Shown: positions 47,020-58,475, counted from the first letter of the stretch. The stretch is DNA of 64,000 nt from Equus caballus (GCF_041296265.1 NC_091695.1:13685001-13749000); one strand, 5' to 3'. The notes: generated by a model not told the origin, from the letters alone. A program made the numbers and translations.

Positions 47020-47910
47020 TGATTTTCTGCTTTGATTAGTGATTAGTGATGTTGACCGTCTGTTCAATATCAGTGGGCAATTTTCATGTGTTCGTTGGAG
47101 AAATGTCTATTCAACTATTTTGTCCATGTATTAATTGAGTTATTATTTGTTACTGAGGTGTAGGAATTCCTTGTATATTCTGGATATATCAAGTATATAT
47201 TTGCAAGAATTTCTTCCTAACCAACGGGTTGCCTTTTCTCTCTGTTTATTGTGTCCTTTAATGCATAGAAATTTTTACTTTCAATGTAGCTCAATTGATC
47301 TATTTTTTCTTCTGTGGTCTGTGTTTTTGGTGTCATATGCTAAAAATTGTCACCTAAAGTAATATACTGAAGCTATTCTCTCTACTTTTTCTATAATTTC
47401 ATACTTTTAGATCTTCTGTTTAGGTCTTTAACCTATTTTGAGTTTATTGTATATACTGTATAGGTTAAGGGTCTACCTTCATTCTTTTACATGCTGATAT
47501 CTAGTTCTGCCAATATCATTTGTTGAAAAAACTGTCTTTTCTTCATTGAATGGTCCTGGTACCTTTGTAGAATGCCATTTGACCATTCATGTGATGGTTT
47601 CTTCCTGGACTCTATTCTATTCCATTGGTCTATGTGCCTGTCTTTTTGCCAGCACCACGATGTTTTCCCTACTGGAGCTTTACATTAAGCTTTGAAATCA
47701 GGGAGTTGGAGACCTCCGACTTTGTTTTTCTTTTCAAGAGTTTCTTTCCTTCGGGGTCCCTTAAGATTCTATATTAATTTTTCAGATATTTTTTCTATAT
47801 CTGCAAAAATGTCATTGGAGTTTTGATAGCATTTGTATTGAATTGGTATAATTTTAAGTATTATTGACATATTCACAATATTAAGTTTTCCAATCCACAA
47901 AAATGTAATA
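47020..47910 (-). repeat. L1 ORF2 fragment
   Basis: Well preserved reversed L1: 'TTGGAGAAATGTCTATTCAA', 'TTGTATATTCTGGATATATC', 'TGTCTTTTCTTCATTGAATG', 'CTATTCCATTGGTCTATGTG', 'GGGAGTTGGAGACCTCCGAC'. About 890 bases from inside the element, with no 3' end present, so it is an internal remnant. Confidence 0.88.
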
Positions 47911-48012
47911 TCGTTCAGAATTAATACCACATATACACGCATGTACTGCATAATGATATTTTGGTCTATGAGGAACTACATATATGATGGTGGTCCCACA
48001 AGATTACTACTA

Positions 48013-48131
48013 TATATCACAGTGGTGCCTGATGAGCAGGGCTAGGTCCTCACCTGGGATCCGAACCTGCAAACCCTGGGTGGCTGAAGTGGAGTGAGTG
48101 AACTTAACCACTAACCTACAGGGCTGACCAC
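48013..48131 (-). mobile_element. ERE SINE, head part only
   Basis: Reverse: 'TGATGAGCAGGGCTAGGTCC', 'CCGAACCTGCAAACCCTGGG', 'AACTTAACCACTAACCTACA', 'GGGCTGACCACC'. Only the tRNA-like head and neighbouring body remain. Confidence 0.8.
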
Positions 48132-49205
48132 CTGCTGCAGCCTTTCTTAACTCCACCAGTTACAACGTTAAATGTGGAATCTCTGCTGCCTGAACCCATA
48201 TCAATAAGTTCAGCCTGATCAAACTTTATGATTCTTCTGTAATTATCCCATACTTGTAATACCTATTCCCATATATATTTCCCAGATTTCTGTCTGAATA
48301 AATTAGAAAACTCAAGCAGTTATTTTGAAGTGTAGTGCACCTCCTCATGTGTCACACTTTGTACCTTAAGTTTAGGGGCCTACTAGGACTTGTGTCTAGT
48401 TATAGGTCTGGAAACAAGGAGGGAGAAGAGGTGAGTCCTGAGAAAAATCAGCATTGTCTTTCACGGCAACTGCCTGAAGGGAAGCCATAACAGTTTCCTC
48501 AGGTAATGCAGGATTAATCCTTCAGAAATAGGGGGAGAAGCCAGTGTCACTGAAAGTGGAGAGGCCTCTTCCGTTAACAAAGAATATTTGTCTTCTTTCT
48601 GTTCCATCTTCATTGTTTCCTCATCCATCCAGTGATCTAAGCCAGAACCTGGGTTTTGTTTATTATTCGTCTTTGGAAAATCTTCATTCTATATCAAGTT
48701 CTTTTTTTTGTAACTCCTAAATGTTTCTTGAACCATTCTCTATCTCTCCATGTTAGTTTGAGTTTCCTAGATGCATAGCCTGAGGTGGGGATTTTTATGA
48801 AAGTGATATATAAGGAGAAAGGTTGAGGGAAGCTCACTACGGTAGAAAAGAAAGGATGTGGTCTCAACTGGAATCTAGCTTCAAGCTGGATCCATGGGAG
48901 CTCTGGAGTATACATTGTACTACAGAAGTGATTCCACCCTGAGGCAAAGGGACCAACATTTGTTACCCTTGCTCCAGTCATCCATTGGCCATTTTTGGGC
49001 CCTGGGATGGTGGGCATAATCACACAGGTGAAACAGCTTCAATTTTCTCTGATGCCGTTGTTGAGAGACAATGAGGCTGTAAGCTATTAGCAGCCCAAAC
49101 ACATAGCAGCTGGGTCCTAGGAACACTGGCAGTGCTGGATGCAGCAGTGTCCAACACACACTGCATCCTCACGGCAACATCAGAGTTTAGGCTTTCATCT
49201 TTTCA
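48132..49205. other. Intergenic, possible unassigned repeat
   Basis: The stretch 48740-49170 has a repeat-like feel ('GATATATAAGGAGAAAGGTT', 'ATCACACAGGTGAAACAGC') but I cannot name a family. No gene supported. Confidence 0.3.
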
Positions 49206-49209
49206 TACC

Positions 49210-49985
49210 CAAATTATTGCAAAACATCCTAACTGCTCTCCTGCTGCCTCTCCTGACCCCTCCAATTCATTTCCCATACCATACCTAGAGTTGTCATTTT
49301 AAAATTCAAATCTAACTGCATCATTCACTAGCTTAAAAGACCTTAAAATATTTCCTCTGTGGTATTTAGCATTAAACCTTCATTTGAGTATGAGACCCCT
49401 CTTGATCTTCCCTGTTCCTGTGTCTCCAGCTTCACATCTTGCTATTACCCATTATTAAGTTGGTCCCCAGCATGTTGCTTGGCACACAGTGGGCATTCAA
49501 GAAATAATAGTTGAATGAATAGATGAACTAATGACCACAGCTATATTGAATGGATTAGGTTTCCTGAATACTCATTTTAACCTTCCGGGCTTTGTTATGT
49601 ATTCTTTCTCCTAAGAAGGCTCTCACACTGACTGATGCCTATTCAGTCTGCTGACTCTTTTTCTTCCTTCAGATCCCATTTTTTTCTATGTCTTTTATTC
49701 TTGGAATCTTTCCTGAACCCCCAGGTCTTCATTGTGTGTTCCTCATGCATGCTTTCATACCACCCTGTGCTGTCACTATCTTAACATTTATAACAATATT
49801 GTAATTTTAAGCTCTCTTCTGGGTGTCTCTCAGTGGATCTTAGGCTCTGTGAAGGCAAGACTCGGTTTCCTCTTTAATCATCACTGAAGTATCAGCCAGT
49901 ATCAGTGTGCCTGAAACAATCCTTGTGTTCAAAATATTTGTTGGTTAGTGAATGAAGGATGGAAGAAATAAATGGAATATATTTA
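49210..49985 (+). repeat. L2 LINE 3' region
   Basis: Forward L2: 'CTAACTGCATCATTCACTAG', 'TTGGCACACAGTGGGCATTC', 'GGAATCTTTCCTGAACCCC', 'CTTAGGCTCTGTGAAGGCAA', 'AAATATTTGTTGGTTAGTGA'. The end-like words occur twice (49490 and 49925), so two overlapping or nested L2 ends are likely. Confidence 0.7.
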
Positions 49986-50910
49986 CCATGAAATTGTTTT
50001 TTATGTAGACAGAGCTACACATTTTTAAAAGGAGCTTTTCATAATGAAATGTTACCAGAAAGTATACCAATTTACAAAGAATTATAACAAAAACAGCCCA
50101 CATTTATAAGATGATGAAATCTTGCTGAGCAGAGAGAATATCAAGGTAAAGCATTTCTTTATTCACTGAAAATTTCAGTTTCAATTTTTTCCCCATGACA
50201 TAGTTGAAGTATGAGTAAAAAAAAATTTTGACGTCCCTCATAGATCTACCCTGAATTCTCCTATCAGGCTGAATCACATGAAGGTAGTAAAAAAAATTCC
50301 CTAGTTAGCAGTATCATGATTTGCTCTATATTTTGTTGACTTTATTCATCATCACTTATACTTCTACTTATTCATTCAATATTTATCATATACCAGATGT
50401 TATTCTTCTTATAGAAACTATTGTTAGTTAGCAGGAAAGTACTTACGGAGTACGACTGTATATTCAATAAATGGAAATTCTTCTCTGACATTAAGATATT
50501 CTTTTATTTGTCATCACTTTTTCTGATGGGACATGAGCATACGATGGTGACATGAGCAATACAAAATGATTCTGAACCCTACATGGAAATTTGGAAACAT
50601 AATGTAATATTTGTCACTTAACTATTAGAGGTTAAATGGCACATTGATTTTAGATTCCTAAAGTATTTATATGCCAAAATATTGCAGTAAGCGTATTACC
50701 ATCAACTGTGATATATAAAAAAGCAGAGTTATTAATAAAAATATTGCAGTTTGTTGTATGTGTTTAATGCATACTATATTATGTTATAATATATGCATAT
50801 TATAATATTTATTATATATTATACATACATATATTGTGTCTATCAGCTCAGTCCCTAGGTCAATAGATGGTAACTGTTACAATTATCATACTTTTCTATC
50901 ATCATTGCCC
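49986..50910. other. Intergenic, AT-rich
   Basis: Includes a strongly AT-rich palindromic stretch at 50760-50835 (runs of TATAAT/ATTATA). No gene. Confidence 0.45.
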
Positions 50911-50914
50911 GGCA

Positions 50915-51080
50915 ATGTATCATAGCAGTTAAGAGCATGTCTGAGAAATCAGTTAGATTCTGATTAGTGGCTCTTCCATGCATCTTTTTCCATACTTCGT
51001 CTTTCTGGCTGTCTCCTCTCCTGTAAAATGGGGATAATAGCAGCACATACCTCTTTGGATTGTTATAGAGATTACTGCTC
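50915..51080 (+). repeat. MIR SINE
   Basis: Forward MIR: 'TCATAGCAGTTAAGAGCATG', 'TCTCCTCTCCTGTAAAATGG', 'GGATAATAGCAGCACATACC', 'TTGTTATAGAGATTA'. Confidence 0.75.
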
Positions 51081-51105
51081 AATATCAATATATTTTATTA
51101 AGTCT

Positions 51106-51116
51106 TTTATTTTATT
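51106..51116 (-). terminator. Possible polyadenylation signals of the OR4C12/13-like gene
   Basis: Two overlapping minus-strand AATAAA hexamers (plus-strand TTTATTTTATT), about 275 bases after the stop codon. The T-rich context makes chance occurrence plausible. Confidence 0.3.
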
Positions 51117-51388
51117 TTTATTAGAATGAAAGATTATGAATCCATATACATGGATGAACTAGTAAAACTAAGCCCCATTTTGGTAGAATTTTCCAAATAT
51201 GCAAAGAGCGGTGCTGGGTTAGATCTTTCTCCCTTTTCTTGCAATCTTTCTGCTCCTTTCATTGTAGAATCCATGATTCAAAGCAGTCCATTCTTTTTCT
51301 TTATCTCATAGATATTCTTTGCTGAGACCACCTAAGACATCCTTTTGACCATTACCTCAGTTGAATCAGTGTCAGGATCCAAAGATAT

Positions 51389-52315
51389 TTATTTTTCACC
51401 TGAAAGAGCTTTCCTACTACACAATTTCCCAATGGCATTTTTCATCTGGGTATTTCTTAAGGCATAGATTAAGGGATTTAACATGGGGGTTATCATTGTA
51501 TAGAATACAACAACTGCTTTATCAATTGATAAAGTAGCTGAAGGTCTCATATACACAAATATGCAGGGCACAAAGAATAAGACAACCACTGTGATGTGGG
51601 AGACACAGGTGGAGAGGGCTTTGCACCTCGCCTCCATGCTGTGGGTTCTAAGAGAGCGCAGGATGACCACATAAGAGACCAACAAGAGGAGGAAGTTTAA
51701 CACACAGATGAATCCACTGTTAGCAGCAATGAAGAGGCCTGGAGTGTGAGCATCCATGCAGGCAAGACTGAGCAAAGGATTCAGATCCCTCATAAAGTGA
51801 TCTATGATATTAGGGCCACAGAAGGGCAATTGGAAGATGAAGAGGATCTGCATGGTTGCATGAAGAAATCCTCCCACCCACACTACTACGATTAGCAGGC
51901 CACACACCCACCGATTCATGATGATTCTATAGTGCAAGGGCTTGCAGATGGCTACATAATGGTCATAGGCCATCACGGTAAGCAGGATGACATCGGCACC
52001 TCCAAAGAAATGTTCCCCAAAGATTTGGGTCATACATCCATTAAATAGGATGATTTTCTTTTTATGGAGTGAATCTATGATCAGTTTGGGGGTACTGACA
52101 GAAGAATAGCAGGCATCAATAAAGGAGAGATAAGCCAGAAAACAGTACATGGGGGACTCCAGTAATGGGCTGACAATGATGGTGACTACAATGAGCACAT
52201 TTCCAACCATAGAAATAATGTAGACAACAAAAAACACAAAAAATATGATTTTCTGCATCTTTGAATTCTCTATGAGCCCCAGTTGAACAAATTCTGTCAC
52301 GTTCTTATTCTCCAT
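51389..52315 (-). CDS. Olfactory receptor, family 4 subfamily C (OR4C12/OR4C13-like), atypical
   Basis: An open receptor frame of 308 residues. Seen: N5-V-T7; GN at 38-39; TM3 cysteine C94; KALSTCVSH in TM6; PMLNPLIY in TM7. Oddities: PMYCF in TM2 (C58 for Phe); MAYDHY in TM3 (H119 replaces the DRY arginine); and FMRDL in loop 2, where R176 (codon AGG) replaces the cysteine that normally pairs with the TM3 cysteine. The other loop cysteines, C166 and C186, remain. DHY also occurs in my recollection of human OR4C13, so it may be inherited, whereas the cysteine loss looks private. The frame stays open to 52396, but the extra 27 codons cross a splice acceptor and the Met at 52315 carries the family N-terminus. 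It may be a recently disabled receptor with an intact frame, or a functional one with a changed fold. Confidence 0.92.
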   Translation of the reverse strand: MENKNVTEFVQLGLIENSKMQKIIFFVFFVVYIISMVGNVLIVVTIIVSPLLESPMYCFLAYLSFIDACYSSVSTPKLIIDSLHKKKIILFNGCMTQIFGEHFFGGADVILLTVMAYDHYVAICKPLHYRIIMNRWVCGLLIVVVWVGGFLHATMQILFIFQLPFCGPNIIDHFMRDLNPLLSLACMDAHTPGLFIAANSGFICVLNFLLLLVSYVVILRSLRTHSMEARCKALSTCVSHITVVVLFFVPCIFVYMRPSATLSIDKAVVVFYTMITPMLNPLIYALRNTQMKNAIGKLCSRKALSGEK

Positions 52316-52340
52316 GGGTTTTGTTTTGGGTAATCTTATT

Positions 52341-52356
52341 ACCTGAAAAAGATCAG
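52341..52356 (-). promoter_or_regulatory. Splice acceptor of the OR4C12/13-like coding exon
   Basis: Minus-strand CTGATCTTTTTCAG ends at 52343, with the exon starting at 52342, 27 nt before the ATG. It decides the start at 52315 against the longer upstream frame. Confidence 0.7.
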
Positions 52357-53115
52357 TTTTTATTAATGCAATCTTGAATTTATTAAACCTCTCCATCTAA
52401 TAAATAATAAATTCCTAGATTTTATTGAGTTGTGAATCTTATGAGATTTTTTGACATAGAAAAATGTTCTGAGTTATTGAACCTTACTCAGATTATGTTC
52501 TGGATAAAGATTCTGTTAAGGGTATAGACGTGAGGAAATGCAGAAGCATAGAAGCAGGAGAATATCTATGTGTGCTTAATCAATCACCTGAGGTGACTAA
52601 GAGCTGACCCTGAAGTAGATTGCACACATAGCGGCAGCTAAGCTTGAAAACGGAGTTAGAACATGGATGTAACTGCTGTGAATGCAAAGCTAAAGAATTT
52701 TCCCTTTAGTTTTAGGAAATGGGTAACCATGGAAGGCAATTGATAATTGAGTGGAAGGATGAAAAAGAATTTGAGGAAAGAGGAATCGTGGATATAACTA
52801 TAGGAAAGATCTTTGTGTGTCTTGGATGACGTCGACTGAGGTTTAGTAAGAGGATGGAAGCCAGAGAGAGGAACCCGAATATCATGCTATTTGTAATAGT
52901 TAACGTTAATTATAAGAGGGCATTGGTGAAAGAATGTCATGAAAAGATACAGGCGTTACTGTAAAATAATTGATAATGCATATTGTCTAAATTGAATAAT
53001 AGCTAATAAATACATTTTTTAATTACAGATTGCTATGTGCATGCTATGGTAGCGACCTGTGTGGTTGGTATTATTTCATCCACATTGTAAATGCGGAAAA
53101 AATCTCAGAAACTAA
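52357..53115. other. 5' intron/flank of the OR4C12/13-like gene
   Basis: No repeat or exon recognised. Upstream non-coding exons of the minus-strand receptor are expected to the right, but cannot be placed. Confidence 0.3.
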
Positions 53116-53119
53116 TGTT

Positions 53120-53340
53120 AATAATAATACTACTGATAATATTATCTAAAATGTACCGAATGCCTTCTGTGCTCTAGGTATTTTTGCAAACATTTGGTTA
53201 TTTAATCCTCACTATAAACCTATGAGAAGATTACTACTCTGGTTTTTATACTTATTTTACACATTAGGAAATAAAAGCATAGAGAAATTATGGATTCTGC
53301 CCAAGTTCGATCATATAATAAAGGACAAAGAGAGGATTAG
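53120..53340 (-). repeat. MIR SINE
   Basis: Reverse MIR: 'TTATTTAATCCTCACTATAA', 'ACCTATGAGAAGATTACTAC', 'TTTTACACATTAGGAAATAA', 'ATTCTGCCCAAGTTCGATCA'. Confidence 0.75.
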
Positions 53341-53684
53341 TTCAGATTATACTTGTTAACTTTCCTTCCTCCAAATTCTTAATTCATGCCCTACATTACC
53401 ATATTAGGATAAACAATGCTGAACTAGCGATCTCCTTTTGATATGACCCTAATAATTATAATTGAATTAATACTACTCAGAGACAAGTGTATATGAAGCA
53501 ATTTCATCAACACATACAACGAGTAACATAATGGAATCCCCAAATATTAATAAAAATGTGATACTGATTTCAGTGAAGCTCCCCTTTAACTTTGCCTCTC
53601 CCTCAGCCTCATTTCCTTCCTTCCCAATCCCCCTTCACAGTGTGCACCCCCAGAATTTTCTGCAAAATGTTGAAAATAACTACC

Positions 53685-53885
53685 ACACTGGTTAAGTGTG
53701 TTAGTTTTAGAATCAGAAAGACCAGGCTGGAGTTTTGTCTTTTCCGCTTGCTACTCCTTTTAACTGGGGAAGGTTACCTTGGCCCCTTCCATCCTTATTT
53801 CCTCATCCATAAAGTGAGAATAATGCTAACTACTTCACAGGTTGTTATGAGAGCTGATTGAAGAAATATATATGAACATACTCTC
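53685..53885 (+). repeat. MIR SINE
   Basis: Forward MIR: 'AGAATCAGAAAGACCAGGCT', 'CTTATTTCCTCATCCATAAA', 'GTGAGAATAATGCTAACTAC', 'TTCACAGGTTGTTATGAGAG'. Confidence 0.75.
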
Positions 53886-54035
53886 CACACTGCTATAGAC
53901 ACATAAGGATGTCCATCTATTATTGTGATTGTATATGCACCTAGGAAATGGGAAGAACTGACATTTTGAAGATAGTACAGAGAAACATTTAGCCATGCAA
54001 TAAATTCAGGAAGATTCATCTCCAACTTTACTTTT

Positions 54036-55088
54036 TTTAAGTAAATTTATTGGAATTATAACAGTTTAAAAGATTATGTAATTTCAGGTGTACACTACTG
54101 TTCTCAATTCCTGAATATACTTCATCATGTTCACACCTAGTAGTCTAATTTTTATCCATCACCATACATAAGTTCCCCTTTGTCCCTTTCACCAACACTC
54201 AACACCCTTCCCCTCTGATAACTAGTAATCTGTTCTCTTTATCCATGTATTTGTTATCTTCCATATATGAGTGAAATCATGCAGTATTTGTCCTTCTGTC
54301 TCTGGCTTATTTTACTTAGCATCACACCATCAAGGTCCATCCATGTTGTTTCAAATGGGACAATTTTGTCCATTTTTATGGCTAAATAATATTCCATTAT
54401 ATATATATGTGTGTGTTATATATATATATATATATATATATACACCACATCTTCTTTATCCATTCATCTGCAGAAGGGCACTTGGATTGTTTTGACATCC
54501 TGGCTATTGTGAATTGTGATGCAATGAACATAGGGGTTCATAAATCTCTTTGGATAATTGATTTCAAGTTATTTGGTTAAATACCTAGTAGTGGGATAGC
54601 TGGACCATATGATATTTCTATTTTTAAATGGAAAGACAACCCCAAAACTAGGAAAAAATATTTGAAAATTATTTATCAGACAAAGGGTTGATATCCAAAA
54701 TATATAAACAACTCAACAAAATAAAATGAAGCAACATAATAAAAAATGAGCAGAGGAAATGAACAGACATTTTTACAAGGAAGATATACAGATGGCCAAC
54801 AGACACATGAAAAGAGGCTCAACATCCCTAATTATTAGGGAAATACAAATCAAAACTACAATGAGATATCACCTTACACCAGTCAGAATGCCTATAATTA
54901 CCAAGAAAAAACAGCAACAAATTTTGGAGAGGATGTGGAGAAAAAAGAACACTCATACACTGCTGGTGGGAATGCAAACTGTACAACCACTATGGAGATC
55001 AGTAGGAGATTTCTCAAAAAATTAAAAATAGAAATACCACATGATCCAGCTATTCCGCTACTAAGTATTTATCTAAAGAATTTGAAAT
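54036..55088 (-). mobile_element. Twin-primed L1 (5' part inverted) with 13-bp target-site duplication
   Basis: The left part (54036 to about 54627) is a minus-strand L1 3' end, tail at the left ('TTTATTGGAATTATAACAGT', 'CTTCCATATATGAGTGAAAT', 'TTATCCATTCATCTGCAGAA'). At about 54625-54632 the orientation flips, and the right part to 55088 is plus-strand L1 ORF2 ('GATATACAGATGGCCAACAG', 'GAGAGGATGTGGAGAAAAAA', 'CATGATCCAGCTATTCCGCT'). CAACTTTACTTTT flanks the whole unit (54023-54035 and 55089-55101), so it entered as one event. Roughly 65 bases of L1 sequence around 'GATCCAGCTAT' occur in both arms. An interrupted TA/TG microsatellite lies at 54397-54441. No intact ORF. Confidence 0.9.
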
Positions 55089-55101
55089 CAACTTTACTTT
55101 T

Positions 55102-56215
55102 AAAGAAGACACAGAGACTTATTTTATCCATAGCAATTTATCCCAGGATGGGTGCTACATGTTTGTGCTTGGATTAAATATCTTATGATTTATGTCATTT
55201 AAAATTCATGTTTATGTATTTTCCGTGCATGAAGTGTAATTGAATTCTATTTAATTCTTATGATTAGTCTTGATTATTAAAGGAGGTGTCTCATGGCAAA
55301 AGTAAGCTGTCTGATGTCAGAGAGCTGGGCCCTACAATTCGCTTAATCTCTATGAGCCTCAAATTTTTCATCTGTAATATTAGGTAATGATATTTGCCAA
55401 GTAAATTTGAGGAATTGGGATGAGAATGAAATGCTCTATTGCTAAATTTGAAAAGTGTTGAAACATAATGATTACTATATATGAGAAGTTACAATCTTTA
55501 AGATGCATTAGCATTATTGAAAACTTACCATACAGTCTTAGATGGTCTTGATGTTTCTGGATGTTCAGAAATAATTCCATCTTCAAACTGACCTCCTCTT
55601 GGGATAAGAAACTTTCAATATGAAAGACATGACACATGAGGAAAGAGACGTTTCAGGTACTTCAATATCAAATCAATAGTTGTTCAGAAAGTGTTTTTCT
55701 AAGTCTAAATCTTCCCTTCTAGACTAAAGCCCGAAAAAGTTTTCACAGAAAACCTGCATTTGAATTTAGAATGGATTCATTTGAAACTATGTAGAAAAGG
55801 TCTTCTATGGGTGGCTCTCTTCCCATAGGTAAAAGGCAGAAATTGTGGAGGGAGCACCTTCAAATGGTTTATTACATCCATGATGTCTGAATCTTGCTCT
55901 GGAAATATAAACAACCAAAAGATATTTTCACCTTGCAATGCATGGATATTTAAAGAGGTTTCCATAAAGGCTGAAGGACCTAGTCTTGTAGTTGTTGCTT
56001 TGTCTCTCAGGAGTTAATTATCTGTCTTGATGGAAGGGCTTTGTCTTAGGAGTGGGTATTCTGGAGAGACACGTTTGAGGAATACCCAATTTTGAATGGA
56101 GAATTGTATCCCCTGCAATTGGAACCTAAACATGTGAGAATCCCCTTTCTCTTTCTGAACCTGGGTTTCTAAGAAAGCTAAATGTTATGTGAATAGCAAG
56201 ACAGCATTAATTTCA
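55102..56215. other. Intergenic with a MIR copy
   Basis: Forward MIR at about 55290-55440 ('GATGTCAGAGAGCTGGGCCC', 'TCTATGAGCCTCAAATTTTT'). The remainder shows no gene or named repeat. Confidence 0.5.
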
Positions 56216-56216
56216 G

Positions 56217-56625
56217 TGTGGAGGCTTGTTATGTAGTTAACCTGAAGGCTCATGTCACAGAGAGAACTTGTTATCTCATTTCCCTGCTTACTCCTGTGTA
56301 TATCAACCTGCAGCTTCCCTTATCTCACCATCCTCCTTTCTACAAGCAGCTTCACAAGGCCAAACACAGGCTAGTGGGAAAGCACCAACCACCAAGGCCA
56401 CAGTCTCCCCCTCCCTATAAGAAGCCACAAACCTTTCAACATTTAAAAACCCTTGCCTCTCATCTTTTGGGGAGATGATATGAATTTGAGGGTTCACTTT
56501 CGTTGCCTGGCTGACATCAACTGAAATAAAAACCCTTTCCTTGCCATAAGCCTGTCATCCCAGTTTTCATTTGGCCCCTCTTGTGTGGTTGATAAAGAGC
56601 CTGTGTTTGTGGCTGGAAAGAATTC
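56217..56625 (+). mobile_element. Probable solo LTR of an endogenous retrovirus (ERV1-like)
   Basis: Reads like a class I LTR: a TGTGGAGG start, a C-rich U3 with 'CCACAGTCTCCCCCTCCCTA' and a TATA-like 'CCTATAAGAAGCC', an AATAAA at about 56524-56529 and a GT-rich downstream stretch. No internal sequence is attached, so it is a recombined solo fossil. Divergence cannot be estimated without a reference. The exact right end is uncertain. Confidence 0.45.
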
Positions 56626-57857
56626 TTTTACTGTAAAATGAGCTATAGTATGAATTGGATCCACTTCAAGGAAAATTGAACTAATGGCTGTTTTCTTCAA
56701 CCCTCTTTTTGCAAGGCCCTTGGAATATATTATAGGAGAATGACAGGTTTTTCTTAACTTCATGCTCGCACATTTTAATCCAGCTCATGTATTAGGTCTG
56801 CAGAGATTAAATACATTCTCACATGTAGATATTCAAGTGGTCCTGACAGGATGTGATGGGCAAGGATGTGGTGTAGTAGCCAGGATTTTAAAGTCTGGAA
56901 TCAGAAAAACCTATTAATGAGAGGATAGTTGTGTGACCTTGATTAATCCACATGAAGCACCTCACACAATTTTTGGCATGAGGTAAGTATTCCGTATGTG
57001 ATTGTAGATGCTCATCTTGTGACTAGAGATGCATTTAGGATCTCAGAGGATTTACATCTTCTCCCCAGATAAGTTAAATAGTGTGGCTAGTATGAGATTG
57101 TATCCAGGCTCTCTGACTTTGGATTTCAAGTTTTTAACTACAGTACAGATTACTTCCCCAGTATCATCAACAGTAGTTCTACTCATCAGAGAAATTAGTA
57201 AAAGATGCTCAAGTGTTTGGTTCCTTCAGCATCTCAAGCCATCTTTTGATGAGAAGAGGGAGATAAAGATGTTAGTGATTTTCAGCCTGACCTTACCTAG
57301 AACTGGACTGGAATTTCCTTCAGATGATGGAGGTGATGTTCTGACTTCATTTTTTCCTCAAAAGGAGGAAGAAGCTTGAAACATCTTTAAAGGTCCTGCC
57401 TAGTGGTCTGGCACTTTTCTCTAAATATCCCAGAGGTCTGTCAGTGGTACTGCTATTTTGGATACATACATCCTTTGTGATTGAAATCCCAAGCACTTAT
57501 ACCACTGTATTTCCCAAGCATTCTTAATATTTTTTAACATTTTGTTTTCATTAGTTAGTTATTTTCGCCATCCCCAATGTTGTAATGTTTTGATAACTTT
57601 GAAATAATAGATGCTTTCACTGTGCAATTACACTTAAGGCATAAGATTGTGCAGACACAGTTGTTTTACTAAAATTTATTTCTTCCTTCACATTGCAAAA
57701 GATTTGTTACTGTACTAAGACATTCATGAGGGCTCCTTTACATAGAACTTATTTTCTTCCCAGCTGCTCCTTTTCCCGGTGCAAATATACTTTCCTCATA
57801 CTCTCCCTTCAATTCTTTCAAATAATCAAGCTATAATTTAATTCAGGTCTGGATTTA
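56626..57857. other. Intergenic with a MIR scrap
   Basis: A forward MIR-like piece at about 56865-57000 ('GTGGTGTAGTAGCCAGGATT', 'GTTGTGTGACCTTGATTAAT'). The 116-codon plus-strand frame at 57029-57379 shows no family motif, and I do not count it as a gene. Confidence 0.4.
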
Positions 57858-57861
57858 TTTT

Positions 57862-58060
57862 TTTGATTTTTGATTTTTTTGGTGAGGAAGATTGTCCCTG
57901 AGCTAACATCTGTGCCCATTTTCCTCCATTTTACATGTAGAATTCTGCCACAGCATGGCTTGGGAGCAGTGTGTAGGGCAATGCCCAGGATCCAAATCCA
58001 TGAACCCCAGGCTGTGAAGCAGAGCACACAAACTCAACCATTGTGCCACCAGCCAGCCAG
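57862..58060 (-). mobile_element. ERE SINE with 16-bp target-site duplication
   Basis: Reverse copy with one tail unit ('GAGGAAGATTGTCCCTGAGC') and head 'TTGTGCCACCAGCCAGCCAG'. GGTCTGGATTTATTTT lies on both sides (57846-57861 and 58061-58076) without mismatch. Confidence 0.95.
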
Positions 58061-58475
58061 GGTCTGGATTTATTTTGAGAGATTTTCACATTAAAATCTT
58101 TAGGCCCATTGCAGATAGGATTCTGGACTTTCAGACTTTCTGTAATACTGAACTTGTCCAGTGTGCTGACATTTATCTTCCATGGATCTCATCCAAATGA
58201 TTACATGTTGGTAGGAAGATTGGCCTTATAGTTTCTGGTTTCTGACACTGAAATGGGTATATAAGCTCACTAAAGTAGAAGGATAATTTATTTCTCCCTA
58301 TTTGAGCCTAATTTGCTCATCTGTTCTCTGAAAGTTATGGCAAACAAGATCAGGTATTCAAGCTCATTCTACTTAATCTTCCTTCTAAGATCATATATGG
58401 TTCTGTATCTACCCTTCAAATTGATGATGTATTAGAGCGAATCACTCAAATACATGGAATGGTAGATAAAAACAT
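58061..58475. other. Intergenic spacer
   Basis: Begins with the second ERE target-site copy. Otherwise nothing recognised. Confidence 0.4.

Noticed and set aside
52316-52396. Upstream Met giving a 335-residue version of the fourth receptor
   Set aside because: The added 27 codons cross a good splice acceptor, and the family N-terminus with the glycosylation site starts at 52315.
54759-55177. Overlapping 88- and 80-codon plus-strand frames
   Set aside because: They derive from the inverted arm of the twin-primed L1.
57029-57379. 116-codon plus-strand frame as a new gene
   Set aside because: No known domain, no splice or promoter context that I can support, and length within what chance gives in this window.
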